Shown: positions 1 to 11,966, counted from the first letter of the stretch. The stretch: 64,000 nucleotides of DNA from Euwallacea fornicatus (GCF_040115645.1 NW_027096008.1:806001-870000), one strand, 5' to 3'. A program made the numbers and translations. Notes: generated from the sequence alone by a model not told the origin.

Positions 1-36
1 ACTTTATGTGCTCAAACACACAACTTTTGTGACTTT

Positions 37-112
37 TCAAAATTTGAAGCTCGAAAGCTTCGGCAAATGAAGACCAAATTTGTTAAACAAAGTGTCAAAT
101 TAATCAGCTCGA
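37..112 (+). repeat. Internal 18-bp motif repeated at 58 bp
   Basis: The pattern TCAAA, then six variable bases, then AGCTCGA occurs at monomer positions 37-54 and 95-112, exactly 58 bp apart. The two copies match at 13 of 18 bases in M1, and at 14 of 18 in monomers with TCAAATTTTG. Three times 58 is 174, close to the 176-bp unit. The arrangement recurs in monomers that keep TCG at both sites. It may be a trace of a smaller ancestral repeat, or chance in AT-rich DNA. Confidence 0.5.
49..64 (+). other. Degenerate CENP-B-box-like spacing (weak)
   Basis: CTCG, seven bases, then CGGC (positions 50-53 and 61-64 of the monomer) has the same spacing as the core of the mammalian CENP-B box, TTCG-N4-A-N2-CGGG. 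Six of the nine core bases agree (TCG and CGG). The first T, the central A and the last G are replaced. Units with ACTTTGGC lose another base. I regard this as a resemblance only. Confidence 0.15.
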
Positions 113-176
113 CGAGATTTTGAATATGTCACAACACATCATGATTGCATCTTGTTGAATTTCCACGAAAAATAGT

Positions 177-1408
177 ACTTTATGTGCTCAAACACACATA
201 TTTTGTGACTTTTCAAACTTTGAAGCTCGATAGCTTCGGCAAATGAAGTCCAAATTTGTTAAACAAAGTGTCAAAGTAATCACCTTAACGAGATTTTAAA
301 GATGTCACAACACATGATGATTGCATCTTGTTGAATTTCCAAGAAAAATAGTACTTTATGTGCTCAAACACACATATTTTGTGACTTTTCAAACTTTGAA
401 GCTCGATAACTTCGGCAAATGTGGACCAAATTTCTTAAACAAAGTGTCAAATTAATCAGCTCATCGAGATTTTGAAGATGTCACAAAACATCATGATTGC
501 ATCTTGTTGAATTTCCAAGAAAAATAGTACTTTATGTGCTCAAACACACATATTTTGTGACTTTTCAAACTTTGAAGCTCGATAACTTTGGCAAATGTGG
601 ACCAAATTTGTTAACCAAAGTGTTAAATTAATCAGCTCGACGAGATCTTTAAAATGACACAACACATCATGATTGCATCTTGTTGAATTTCCAAGAAAAA
701 TAGTACTTTATGTCCTCAAACACACAACTTTTATGACTTTTCCAATTTTGAAGCTCGATAACTTTGGCAAATGTGGACCAAATTTGTTAACCAAAGTGTC
801 AAATTAATCAGCTCGACGAGATCTTTAAAATGACACAACAATTCATGATTGCATCTTGTTGAATTTCCAAGAGAAATAGTACTTTATGTGCTCAAACACA
901 CAACTTTTGTGACTTTTCAAACTTTGAAGCTCGATAGCTTCGGCAAATGAAGACCAAATTTGTTAACCAAAGTGTCAAATTAATCAGCTCGACGAGATTT
1001 TGAATATGTCACAACACATCATGATTGCATCTTGTTGAATTTCCAAGAAAAATAGTACTTTATGTGCTCAAACACACAACTTTTGTGACTTTTCCAATTT
1101 TGAAGCTCGATAACTTTGGCAAATGTGGACCAAATTTGTTAAACAAAGTGTCAAATTAATCAGCTCAACGAGATTTTAAAGATGTCACAACACATCATGA
1201 TTACATCTTGTTGAACTTCCAAGAAAAATAGAACTTTATGTGCTCAAACACACAACTTATGTGACTTTTCAAACTTTGAAGCTCGATAGCTTCGGCAAAT
1301 GTGGACCAAATTTGTTAACCAAAGTGTCAAATTAATCAGCTCGACGAGATCTTTAAAATGACACAACAATTCATGATTGCATCTTGTTGAATTTCCAAGA
1401 AAAATAGT
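177..1408 (+). repeat. J-K-Y-Z-W-U-like-S module, first copy
   Basis: The seven monomers M2-M8 have the same order as those at 20589-21820. Private marks include CACCTTAACG (J-like M2), CTCATCGAG with ACAAAACATC (K, M3), GTGTTAAATT (Y, M4), ATGTCCTC with TTTATGAC (Z, M5) and ACTTATGTG (S, M8). The Z copies are 20,412 bp apart, which is 116 units minus the 4 bp lost in the two deletions. Confidence 0.85.
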
Positions 1409-1936
1409 ACTTTATGTGCTCAAACACACAACTTTTGTGACTTTTCAAACTTTGAAGCTCGATAACTTCGGCAAATGTGGACCAAATTTGTTAAACAAAG
1501 TGTCAAATTAATCAGCTCGACGAGATCTTTAAAATGACACAACACACCATGATTACATCTTGTTGAACTTCCAAGAAAAATAGTACTTTATGTGCTCAAA
1601 CACACAACTTTTGTGACTTTTCAAAATTTGAAGCTCGATAGCTTCGGCAAATGAAGACCAAATTTCTTAAACAAAGTGTCAAAGTAATCACCTCAACGAG
1701 ATTTTGAAGATGTCACAACACATGATGACTGCATCTTGTTGAATTTCCAAGAAAAATAGTACTTTATGTGCTCAAACACACAACTTTTGTGACTTTTCAA
1801 AATTTGAAGCTCGAAAGCTTCGGCAAATGAAGACCAAATTTCTTAAACAAAGTGTCAAATTAATCAGCTCAACGAGATTTTGAAGATGTCACAACACATC
1901 ATGATTACATCTTGTTGAACTTCCAAGAAAAATAGA
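1409..1936 (+). repeat. Three hybrid monomers M9-M11
   Basis: M9 begins as subtype T (GATAACTTCGG, GTGG, TTAAAC) and ends as V (AGATCTTTAAAATG, ACACCATGATTAC). M10 has a P-like AAAATTTG and a Q-like second half ending ATGATGACTGC. M11 begins as P and ends ATCATGATTAC like U. They sit between the J-K-Y-Z module and the 9-mer HOR block and look like exchange products. Confidence 0.7.
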
Positions 1937-4900
1937 TCTTTATGTGCTCAAACACACAACTTTTGTGACTTTTCAAACTTTGAAGCTCGATAGCTTCGGC
2001 AAATGTGGACCAAATTTGTTAACCAAAGTGTCAAATTAATCAGCTCGACGAGATCTTTAAAATGACACAACACACCATGATTACATCTTGTTGAACTTCC
2101 AAGAAAAATAGTACTTTATGTGCTCAAAGACACAACTTTTGTGACTTTTCCAATTTTGAAGCTCGATAACTTTGGCAAATGTGGACCAAATTTGTTAAAC
2201 AAAGTGTCAAATTAATCAGCTCAACGAGATTTTGAAGATGTCACAACACATGATGATTGCATCTTGTTGAACTTCCAAGAAAAATAGTACTTTATGTGCT
2301 CAAACACACATATTTTGTGACTTTTCAAACTTTGAAGCTCGATAGCTTCGGCAAATGAAGACCAAATTTCTTAAACAAAGTGTCAAAGTAATCACCTCAA
2401 CGAGATTTTGAAGATGTCACAACACATGATGACTGCATCTTGTTGAATTTCCAAGAAAAATAGTACTTTATGTGCTCAAACACACAACTTTTGTGACTTT
2501 TCAAAATTTGAAGCTCGAAAGCTTCGGCAAATGAAGACCAAATTTCTTAAACAAAGTGTCAAATTAATCAGCTCAACGAGATTTTGAAGATGTCACAACA
2601 CATGATGATTGCATCTTGTTGAACTTCCAAGAAAAATAGTACTTTATGTGCTCAAACACACATATTTTGTGACTTTTCAAACTTTGAAGCTCGATAGCTT
2701 CGGCAAATGAAGACCAAATTTCTTAAACAAAGTGTCAAAGTAATCACCTCAACGAGATTTTAAAGATGTCACAACACATGATGATTGCATCTTGTTGAAT
2801 TTCCAAGAAAAATAGTACTTTATGTGCTCAAACACACATATTTTGTGACTTTTCAAATTTTGAAGCTCGATAACTTTGGCAAATGTGGACCAAATTTGTT
2901 AAACAAAGTGTCAAATTAATCAGCTCGACGAGATTTTAAAGATGTCACAACACATCATGATTACATCTTGTTGAACTTCCAAGAAAAATAGAACTTTATG
3001 TGCTCAAACACACAACTTATGTGACTTTTCAAACTTTGAAGCTCGATAGCTTCGGCAAATGTGGACCAAATTTGTTAACCAAAGTGTCAAATTAATCAGC
3101 TCGACGAGATCTTTAAAATGACACAACAATTCATGATTGCATCTTGTTGAATTTCCAAGAAAAATAGTACTTTATGTGCTCAAACACACAACTTTTGTGA
3201 CTTTTCAAACTTTGAAGCTCGATAACTTCGGCAAATGTGGACCAAATTTGTTAAACAAAGTGTCAAATTAATTAGCTCGACGAGATTTTGAATATGTCAC
3301 AACACATCATGATTGCATCTTGTTGAATTTCCAAGAAAAATAGTACTTTTTGTGCTCAAACACACAAGTTTTGTGACTTTTCCAATTTTGAAGCTCGATA
3401 ACTTTGGCAAATGTGGACCAAATTTGTTAAACAAAGTGTCAAATTAATCAGCTCAACGAGATTTTAAAGATGTCACAACACATCATGATTACATCTTGTT
3501 GAACTTCCAAGAAAAATAGATCTTTATGTGCTCAAACACACAACTTTTGTGACTTTTCAAACTTTGAAGCTCGATAGCTTCGGCAAATGTGGACCAAATT
3601 TGTTAACCAAAGTGTCAAATTAATCAGCTCGACGAGATCTTTAAAATGACACAACACACCATGATTACATCTTGTTGAACTTCCAAGAAAAATAGTACTT
3701 TATGTGCTCAAACACACAACTTTTGTGACTTTTCAAAATTTGAAGCTCGAAAGCTTCGGCAAATGAAGACCAAATTTCTTAAACAAAGTGTCAAATTAAT
3801 CAGCGCAACGAGATTTTGAAGATGTCACAACACATGATGATTGCATCTTGTTGAACTTCCAAGAAAAATAGTACTTTATGTGCTCAAACACACATATTTT
3901 GTGACTTTTCAAACTTTGAAGCTCGATAGCTTCGGCAAATGAAGACCAAATTTCTTAAACAAAGTGTCAAAGTAATCACCTCAACGAGATTTTGAAGATG
4001 TCACAACACATGATGACTGCATCTTGTTGAATTTCCAAGAAAAATAGTACTTTATGTGCTCAAACACACAACTTTTGTGACTTTTCAAAATTTGAAGCTC
4101 GAAAGCTTCGGCAAATGAAGACCAAATTTCTTAAACAAAGTGTCAAATTAATCAGCTCAACGAGATTTTGAAGATGTCACAACACATGATGATTGCATCT
4201 TGTTGAACTTCCAAGAAAAATAGTACTTTATGTGCTCAAACACACATATTTTGTGACTTTTCAAACTTTGAAGCTCGATAGCTTCGGCAAATGAAGACCA
4301 AATTTCTTAAACAAAGTGTCAAAGTAATCACCTCAACGAGATTTTAAAGATGTCACAACACATGATGATTGCATCTTGTTGAATTTCCAAGAAAAATAGT
4401 ACTTTATGTGCTCAAACACACATATTTTGTGACTTTTCAAATTTTGAAGCTCGATAACTTTGGCAAATGTGGACCAAATTTGTTAAACAAAGTGTCAAAT
4501 TAATCAGCTCGACGAGATTTTAAAGATGTCACAACACATCATGATTACATCTTGTTGAACTTCCAAGAAAAATAGTACTTTATGTGCTCAAACACACAAC
4601 TTTTGTGACTTTTCAAACTTTGAAGCTCGATAGCTTCGGCAAATGAAGACCAAATTTGTTAAACAAAGTGTCAAATTAATCAGCTCGACGAGATTTTGAA
4701 TATGTCACAACACATCATGATTGCATCTTGTTGAATTTCCAAGAAAAATAGTACTTTATGTGCTCAAACACACATATTTTGTGACTTTTCAAATTTTGAA
4801 GCTCGATAACTTTGGCAAATGTGGACCAAATTTGTTAAACAAAGTGTCAAATTAATCAGCTCGACGAGATTTTAAAGATGTCACAACACATCATGATTAC

Positions 4901-5632
4901 ATCTTGTTGAACTTCCAAGAAAAATAGATCTTTATGTGCTCAAACACACAACTTTTGTGACTTTTCAAACTTTGAAGCTCGATAGCTTCGGCAAATGTGG
5001 ACCAAATTTGTTAACCAAAGTGTCAAATTAATCAGCTCGACGAGATCTTTAAAATGACACAACACACCATGATTACATCTTGTTGAACTTCCAAGAAAAA
5101 TAGTACTTTATGTGCTCAAACACACAACTTTTGTGACTTTTCAAAATTTGAAGCTCGAAAGCTTCGGCAAATGAAGACGAAATTTCTTAAACAAAGTGTC
5201 AAATTAATCAGCTCAACGAGATTTTGAAGATGTCACAACACATGATGATTGCATCTTGTTGAACTTCCAAGAAAAATAGTACTTTATGTGCTCAAACACA
5301 CATATTTTGTGACTTTTCAAACTTTGAAGCTCGATAGCTTCGGCAAATGAAGACCAAATTTCTTAAACAAAGTGTCAAAGTAATCACCTCAACGAGATTT
5401 TGAAGATGTCACAACACATGATGACTGCATCTTGTTGAATTTCCAAGAAAAATAGTACTTTATGTGCTCAAACACACAACTTTTGTGACTTTTCAAAATT
5501 TGAAGCTCGAAAGCTTCGGCAAATGAAGACCAAATTTCTTAAACAAAGTGTCAAATTAATCAGCTCAACGAGATTTTGAAGATGTCACAACACATCATGA
5601 TTACATCTTGTTGAACTTCCAAGAAAAATAGA
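1937..5632 (+). repeat. 21-monomer segment (3696 bp), copy 1
   Basis: M12-M32 read V N Q P Q' R S T U / V P Q P Q' R W R / V P Q P*: a 9-mer, an 8-mer and a 4-mer derivative of the same HOR. The next segment repeats the first 17 monomers at an offset of 3696 bp. The shared private mark CTCAAAGACACAAC in N (2113 and 5809) supports duplication of the whole block, not independent homogenisation. Confidence 0.85.
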
Positions 5633-8624
5633 TCTTTATGTGCTCAAACACACAACTTTTGTGACTTTTCAAACTTTGAAGCTCGATAGCTTCGGCAAAT
5701 GTGGACCAAATTTGTTAACCAAAGTGTCAAATTAATCAGCTCGACGAGATCTTTAAAATGACACAACACACCATGATTACATCTTGTTGAACTTCCAAGA
5801 AAAATAGTACTTTATGTGCTCAAAGACACAACTTTTGTGACTTTTCCAATTTTGAAGCTCGATAACTTTGGCAAATGTGGACCAAATTTGTTAAACAAAG
5901 TGTCAAATTAATCAGCTCAACGAGATTTTGAAGATGTCACAACACATGATGATTGCATCTTGTTGAACTTCCAAGAAAAATAGTACTTTATGTGCTCAAA
6001 CACACATATTTTGTGACTTTTCAAACTTTGAAGCTCGATAGCTTCGGCAAATGAAGACCAAATTTCTTAAACAAAGTGTCAAAGTAATCACCTCAACGAG
6101 ATTTTGAAGATGTCACAACACATGATGACTGCATCTTGTTGAATTTCCAAGAAAAATAGTACTTTATGTGCTCAAACACACAACTTTTGTGACTTTTCAA
6201 AATTTGAAGCTCGAAAGCTTCGGCAAATGAAGACCAAATTTCTTAAACAAAGTGTCAAATTAATCAGCTCAACGAGATTTTGAAGATGTCACAACACATG
6301 ATGATTGCATCTTGTTGAACTTCCAAGAAAAATAGTACTTTATGTGCTCAAACACACATATTTTGTGACTTTTCAAACTTTGAAGCTCGATAGCTTCGGC
6401 AAATGAAGACCAAATTTCTTAAACAAAGTGTCAAAGTAATCACCTCAACGAGATTTTAAAGATGTCACAACACATGATGATTGCATCTTGTTGAATTTCC
6501 AAGAAAAATAGTACTTTATGTGCTCAAACACACATATTTTGTGACTTTTCAAATTTTGAAGCTCGATAACTTTGGCAAATGTGGACCAAATTTGTTAAAC
6601 AAAGTGTCAAATTAATCAGCTCGACGAGATTTTAAAGATGTCACAACACATCATGATTACATCTTGTTGAACTTCCAAGAAAAATAGAACTTTATGTGCT
6701 CAAACACACAACTTATGTGACTTTTCAAACTTTGAAGCTCGATAGCTTCGGCAAATGTGGACCAAATTTGTTAACCAAAGTGTCAAATTAATCAGCTCGA
6801 CGAGATCTTTAAAATGACACAACAATTCATGATTGCATCTTGTTGAATTTCCAAGAAAAATAGTACTTTATGTGCTCAAACACACAACTTTTGTGACTTT
6901 TCAAACTTTGAAGCTCGATAACTTCGGCAAATGTGGACCAAATTTGTTAAACAAAGTGTCAAATTAATTAGCTCGACGAGATTTTGAATATGTCACAACA
7001 CATCATGATTGCATCTTGTTGAATTTCCAAGAAAAATAGTACTTTTTGTGCTCAAACACACAAGTTTTGTGACTTTTCCAATTTTGAAGCTCGATAACTT
7101 TGGCAAATGTGGACCAAATTTGTTAAACAAAGTGTCAAATTAATCAGCTCAACGAGATTTTAAAGATGTCACAACACATCATGATTACATCTTGTTGAAC
7201 TTCCAAGAAAAATAGATCTTTATGTGCTCAAACACACAACTTTTGTGACTTTTCAAACTTTGAAGCTCGATAGCTTCGGCAAATGTGGACCAAATTTGTT
7301 AACCAAAGTGTCAAATTAATCAGCTCGACGAGATCTTTAAAATGACACAACACACCATGATTACATCTTGTTGAACTTCCAAGAAAAATAGTACTTTATG
7401 TGCTCAAACACACAACTTTTGTGACTTTTCAAAATTTGAAGCTCGAAAGCTTCGGCAAATGAAGACCAAATTTCTTAAACAAAGTGTCAAATTAATCAGC
7501 TCAACGAGATTTTGAAGATGTCACAACACATGATGATTGCATCTTGTTGAACTTCCAAGAAAAATAGTACTTTATGTGCTCAAACACACATATTTTGTGA
7601 CTTTTCAAACTTTGAAGCTCGATAGCTTCGGCAAATGAAGACCAAATTTCTTAAACAAAGTGTCAAAGTAATCACCTCAACGAGATTTTGAAGATGTCAC
7701 AACACATGATGACTGCATCTTGTTGAATTTCCAAGAAAAATAGTACTTTATGTGCTCAAACACACAACTTTTGTGACTTTTCAAAATTTGAAGCTCGAAA
7801 GCTTCGGCAAATGAAGACCAAATTTCTTAAACAAAGTGTCAAATTAATCAGCTCAACGAGATTTTGAAGATGTCACAACACATGATGATTGCATCTTGTT
7901 GAACTTCCAAGAAAAATAGTACTTTATGTGCTCAAACACACATATTTTGTGACTTTTCAAACTTTGAAGCTCGATAGCTTCGGCAAATGAAGACCAAATT
8001 TCTTAAACAAAGTGTCAAAGTAATCACCTCAACGAGATTTTAAAGATGTCACAACACATGATGATTGCATCTTGTTGAATTTCCAAGAAAAATAGTACTT
8101 TATGTGCTCAAACACACATATTTTGTGACTTTTCAAATTTTGAAGCTCGATAACTTTGGCAAATGTGGACCAAATTTGTTAAACAAAGTGTCAAATTAAT
8201 CAGCTCGACGAGATTTTAAAGATGTCACAACACATCATGATTACATCTTGTTGAACTTCCAAGAAAAATAGTACTTTATGTGCTCAAACACACAACTTTT
8301 GTGACTTTTCAAACTTTGAAGCTCGATAGCTTCGGCAAATGAAGACCAAATTTGTTAAACAAAGTGTCAAATTAATCAGTTCGACGAGATTTTGAATATG
8401 TCACAACACATCATGATTGCATCTTGTTGAATTTCCAAGAAAAATAGTACTTTATGTGCTCAAACACACATATTTTGTGACTTTTCAAATTTTGAAGCTC
8501 GATAACTTTGGCAAATGTGGACCAAATTTGTTAAACAAAGTGTCAAATTAATCAGCTCGACGAGATTTTAAAGATGTCACAACACATCATGATTACATCT
8601 TGTTGAACTTCCAAGAAAAATAGA
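5633..8624 (+). repeat. 21-monomer segment, copy 2 (17 monomers retained)
   Basis: M33-M49 repeat the order V N Q P Q' R S T U / V P Q P Q' R W R seen 3696 bp upstream, with very few differences visible by eye. One is AATCAGTTCGACG in M48 against AATCAGCTCGACG in M27. The correspondence changes at M50, where copy 2 carries an S/T hybrid and a U before V-P-Q-P* resumes. Confidence 0.85.
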
Positions 8625-9680
8625 ACTTTATGTGCTCAAACACACAACTTATGTGACTTTTCAAACTCTGAAGCTCGATAACTTCGGCAAATGTGGACCA
8701 AATTTGTTAAACAAAGTGTCAAATTAATTAGCTCGACGAGATTTTGAATATGTCACAACACATCATGATTGCATCTTGTTGAATTTCCAAGAAAAATAGT
8801 ACTTTTTGTGCTCAAACACACAAGTTTTGTGACTTTTCCAATTTTGAAGCTCGATAACTTTGGCAAATGTGGACCAAATTTGTTAAACAAAGTGTCAAAT
8901 TAATCAGCTCAACGAGATTTTAAAGATGTCACAACACATCATGATTACATCTTGTTGAACTTCCAAGAAAAATAGATCTTTATGTGCTCAAACACACAAC
9001 TTTTGTGACTTTTCAAACTTTGAAGCTCGATAGCTTCGGCAAATGTGGACCAAATTTGTTAACCAAAGTGTCAAATTAATCAGCTCGACGAGATCTTTAA
9101 AATGACACAACACACCATGATTACATCTTGTTGAACTTCCAAGAAAAATAGTACTTTATGTGCTCAAACACACAACTTTTGTGACTTTTCAAAATTTGAA
9201 GCTCGAAAGCTTCGGCAAATGAAGACCAAATTTCTTAAACAAAGTGTCAAATTAATCAGCTCAACGAGATTTTGAAGATGTCACAACACATGATGATTGC
9301 ATCTTGTTGAACTTCCAAGAAAAATAGTACTTTATGTGCTCAAACACACATATTTTGTGACTTTTCAAACTTTGAAGCTCGATAGCTTCGGCAAATGAAG
9401 ACCAAATTTCTTAAACAAAGTGTCAAAGTAATCACCTCAACGAGATTTTGAAGATGTCACAACACATGATGACTGCATCTTGTTGAATTTCCAAGAAAAA
9501 TAGTACTTTATGTGCTCAAACACACAACTTTTGTGACTTTTCAAAATTTGAAGCTCGAAAGCTTCGGCAAATGAAGACCAAATTTCTTAAACAAAGTGTC
9601 AAATTAATCAGCTCAACGAGATTTTGAAGATGTCACAACACATCATGATTACATCTTGTTGAACTTCCAAGAAAAATAGA
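8625..9680 (+). repeat. S/T hybrid, U, then V-P-Q-P* 4-mer
   Basis: M50 (8625-8800) starts as S (TAGAAC, ACTTATGTG) and continues as T (GATAACTTCGG, TTAATTAGCTCG, TTTTGAATATG), with a private AAACTCTG. M51 is U. M52-M55 are V, P, Q and P*, where P* begins as P and ends ATCATGATTAC like U. P* has the form expected if a 9-mer lost five monomers (880 bp) by a P-to-U exchange. Confidence 0.75.
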
Positions 9681-11262
9681 TCTTTATGTGCTCAAACACA
9701 CAACTTTTGTGACTTTTCAAACTTTGAAGCTCGATAGCTTCGGCAAATGTGGACCAAATTTGTTAACCAAAGTGTCAAATTAATCAGCTCGACGAGATCT
9801 TTAAAATGACACAACACACCATGATTACATCTTGTTGAACTTCCAAGAAAAATAGTACTTTATGTGCTCAAACACACAACTTTTGTGACTTTTCAAAATT
9901 TGAAGCTCGAAAGCTTCGGCAAATGAAGACCAAATTTCTTAAACAAAGTGTCAAATTAATCAGCTCAACGAGATTTTGAAGATGTCACAACACATGATGA
10001 TTGCATCTTGTTGAACTTCCAAGAAAAATAGTACTTTATGTGCTCAAACACACATATTTTGTGACTTTTCAAACTTTGAAGCTCGATAGCTTCGGCAAAT
10101 GAAGACCAAATTTCTTAAACAAAGTGTCAAAGTAATCACCTCAACGAGATTTTGAAGATGTCACAACACATGATGACTGCATCTTGTTGAATTTCCAAGA
10201 AAAATAGTACTTTATGTGCTCAAACACACAACTTTTGTGACTTTTCAAAATTTGAAGCTCGAAAGCTTCGGCAAATGAAGACCAAATTTCTTAAACAAAG
10301 TGTCAAATTAATCAGCTCAACGAGATTTTGAAGATGTCACAACACATGATGATTGCATCTTGTTGAACTTCCAAGAAAAATAGTACTTTATGTGCTCAAA
10401 CACACATATTTTGTGACTTTTCAAACTTTGAAGCTCGATAGCTTCGGCAAATGAAGACCAAATTTCTTAAACAAAGTGTCAAAGTAATCACCTCAACGAG
10501 ATTTTAAAGATGGCACAACACATGATGATTGCATCTTGTTGAATTTCCAAGAAAAATAGTACTTTATGTGCTCAAACACACATATTTTGTGACTTTTCAA
10601 ATTTTGAAGCTCGATAACTTTGGCAAATGTGGACCAAATTTGTTAAACAAAGTGTCAAATTAATCAGCTCGACGAGATTTTAAAGATGTCACAACACATC
10701 ATGATTACATCTTGTTGAACTTCCAAGAAAAATAGAACTTTATGTGCTCAAACACACAACTTATGTGACTTTTCAAACTTTGAAGCTCGATAGCTTCGGC
10801 AAATGTGGACCAAATTTGTTAAACAAAGTGTCAAATTAATTAGCTCGACGAGATCTTTAAAATGACACAACAATTCATGATTGCATCTTGTTGAATTTCC
10901 AAGAAAAATAGTACTTTATGTGCTCAAACACACAACTTTTGTGACTTTTCAAACTTTGAAGCTCGATAACTTCGGCAAATGTGGACCAAATTTGTTAAAC
11001 AAAGTGTCAAATTAATTAGCTCGACGAGATTTTGAATATGTCACAACACATCATGATTGCATCTTGTTGAATTTCCAAGAAAAATAGTACTTTTTGTGCT
11101 CAAACACACAAGTTTTGTGACTTCCAATTTTGAAGCTCGATAACTTTGGCAAATGTGGACCAAATTTGTTAAACAAAGTGTCAAATTAATCAGCTCAACG
11201 AGATTTTAAAGATGTCACAACACATCATGATTACATCTTGTTGAACTTCCAAGAAAAATAGA
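9681..11262 (+). repeat. 9-monomer HOR, complete copy a (1582 bp)
   Basis: M56-M64 read V P Q P Q' R S T U. The unit is 2 bp short because of the deletion in U. Private differences from copy b include GATGGCACAAC in Q' (M60), and TTAAAC with TTAATTAGCTCG in S (M62). The order and the shared deletion show that this copy and the next are tandem duplicates. Confidence 0.9.
11119..11126 (+). other. 2-bp deletion in U (M64)
   Basis: The sequence reads TGACTTCCAA where the other U units read TGACTTTTCCAA. Loss of TT from a T run shifts all downstream monomer starts by 2 bp. It is shared with the unit 1582 bp downstream, so it predates that duplication. Confidence 0.9.
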
Positions 11263-11438
11263 TCTTTATGTGCTCAAACACACAACTTTTGTGACTTTTC
11301 AAACTTTGAAGCTCGATAGCTTCGGCAAATGTGGACCAAATTTGTTAACCAAAGTGTCAAATTAATCAGCTCGACGAGATCTTTAAAATGACACAACACA
11401 CCATGATTACATCTTGTTGAACTTCCAAGAAAAATAGT
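11263..11438 (+). repeat. Subtype V monomer
   Basis: Preceded by TAGATCTTTATG, this unit has AACTTTTGTG, AAACTTTG, GATAGCTTCGG, GTGG, TTAACC, GACGAGATCTTTAAAATG, ACACCATGATTAC and GAACTT. It opens each HOR copy in the left part. The two AGATCT sites, at the start and near position 117, are diagnostic. Confidence 0.85.
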
Positions 11439-11614
11439 ACTTTATGTGCTCAAACACACAACTTTTGTGACTTTTCAAAATTTGAAGCTCGAAAGCTTCG
11501 GCAAATGAAGACCAAATTTCTTAAACAAAGTGTCAAATTAATCAGCTCAACGAGATTTTGAAGATGTCACAACACATGATGATTGCATCTTGTTGAACTT
11601 CCAAGAAAAATAGT
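11439..11614 (+). repeat. Subtype P monomer
   Basis: Marks are AACTTTTGTG, AAAATTTG, GAAAGCTTCGG (an AAGCTT site), GAAG, TTTCTT, TTAATCAGCTCAACG, TTTTGAAGATG, ATGATGATTGC and GAACTT. It occurs twice per 9-mer, alternating with Q-type units, and carries the most perfect 46-61 dyad. Confidence 0.85.
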
Positions 11615-11790
11615 ACTTTATGTGCTCAAACACACATATTTTGTGACTTTTCAAACTTTGGAGCTCGATAGCTTCGGCAAATGAAGACCAAATTTCTTAA
11701 ACAAAGTGTCAAAGTAATCACCTCAACGAGATTTTGAAGATGTCACAACACATGATGACTGCATCTTGTTGAATTTCCAAGAAAAATAGT
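11615..11790 (+). repeat. Subtype Q monomer
   Basis: Marks are ATATTTTGTG, AAACTTTG, GATAGCTTCGG, GAAG, TTTCTT, GTAATCACCTCAACG, TTTTGAAGATG, ATGATGACTGC and GAATTT. This copy has the private TTTGGAGCTC. Many Q-like units further right end in ATGATGATTGC instead. Confidence 0.8.
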
Positions 11791-11966
11791 ACTTTATGTG
11801 CTCAAACACACAACTTTTGTGACTTTTCAAAATTTGAAGCTCGAAAGCTTCGGCAAATGAAGACCAAATTTCTTAAACAAAGTGTCAAATTAATCAGCTC
11901 AACGAGATTTTGAAGATGTCACAACACATGATGATTGCATCTTGTTGAACTTCCAAGAAAAATAGT
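11791..11966 (+). repeat. Subtype P monomer, second in the 9-mer
   Basis: This unit carries the same diagnostic states as the P unit at 11439. It follows Q and precedes Q', giving the internal P-Q-P-Q' alternation, which suggests that a two-monomer (352-bp) duplication was one step in building the HOR. Confidence 0.8.

Larger units (their letters stand above)
19..145. other. Five short dyad symmetries within the monomer
   Basis: In M1 numbering the dyads are CACAA-CTT-TTGTG (19-31), GAAGCT-CGAA-AGCTTC (46-61), TTTGTT-A-AACAAA (79-91), CTCG-A-CGAG (108-116) and ATCATGAT (138-145). Their centres fall near 25, 53.5, 85, 112 and 141.5. Subtype substitutions weaken some of them: TATTTT at 23-28 shortens the first stem, AACTTT damages the second, TTTCTT the third, CTCAACGAG the fourth and CATGATGATT the fifth. 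These are direct observations; hairpin extrusion or protein binding is not shown. Confidence 0.75.
1..176 (+). repeat. Monomer M1, coordinate reference for the unit
   Basis: This unit is used to number monomer positions 1-176. The main variable positions are 22-27 (AACTTT, ATATTT, AAGTTT or AACTTA), 39 and 42 (AAAATTTG, AAACTTTG, AAATTTTG, CAATTTTG), 55-61 (GAAAGCTTC, GATAGCTTC, GATAACTTC, GATAACTTT), 70-71 (GAAG or GTGG), 82 (TTTGTT or TTTCTT), 87 (TTAAAC or TTAACC), 100-111 (TTAATCAGCTCG, TTAATTAGCTCG, GTAATCACCTCA), 119-125, 137-147, 160 (GAATTT or GAACTT) and 176 (TAGT or TAGA). Linked states at these positions define the subtypes. M1 itself is W-like with a P-like first half. Confidence 0.95.

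Noticed and set aside
46..61. Rho-independent terminator or RNA hairpin
   Set aside because: The stem is only 6 bp with no T run after it, and it recurs in hundreds of copies in DNA without genes.
49..64. True CENP-B box
   Set aside because: Only six of nine core bases of the mammalian box agree, and many units lose one more through CTTTGG. The spacing match alone is weak.
11119..11126. Base-calling error in a T run
   Set aside because: The same 2-bp loss is seen in both tandem HOR copies, while other U units keep four T. A real inherited deletion is more likely, though systematic error remains possible.
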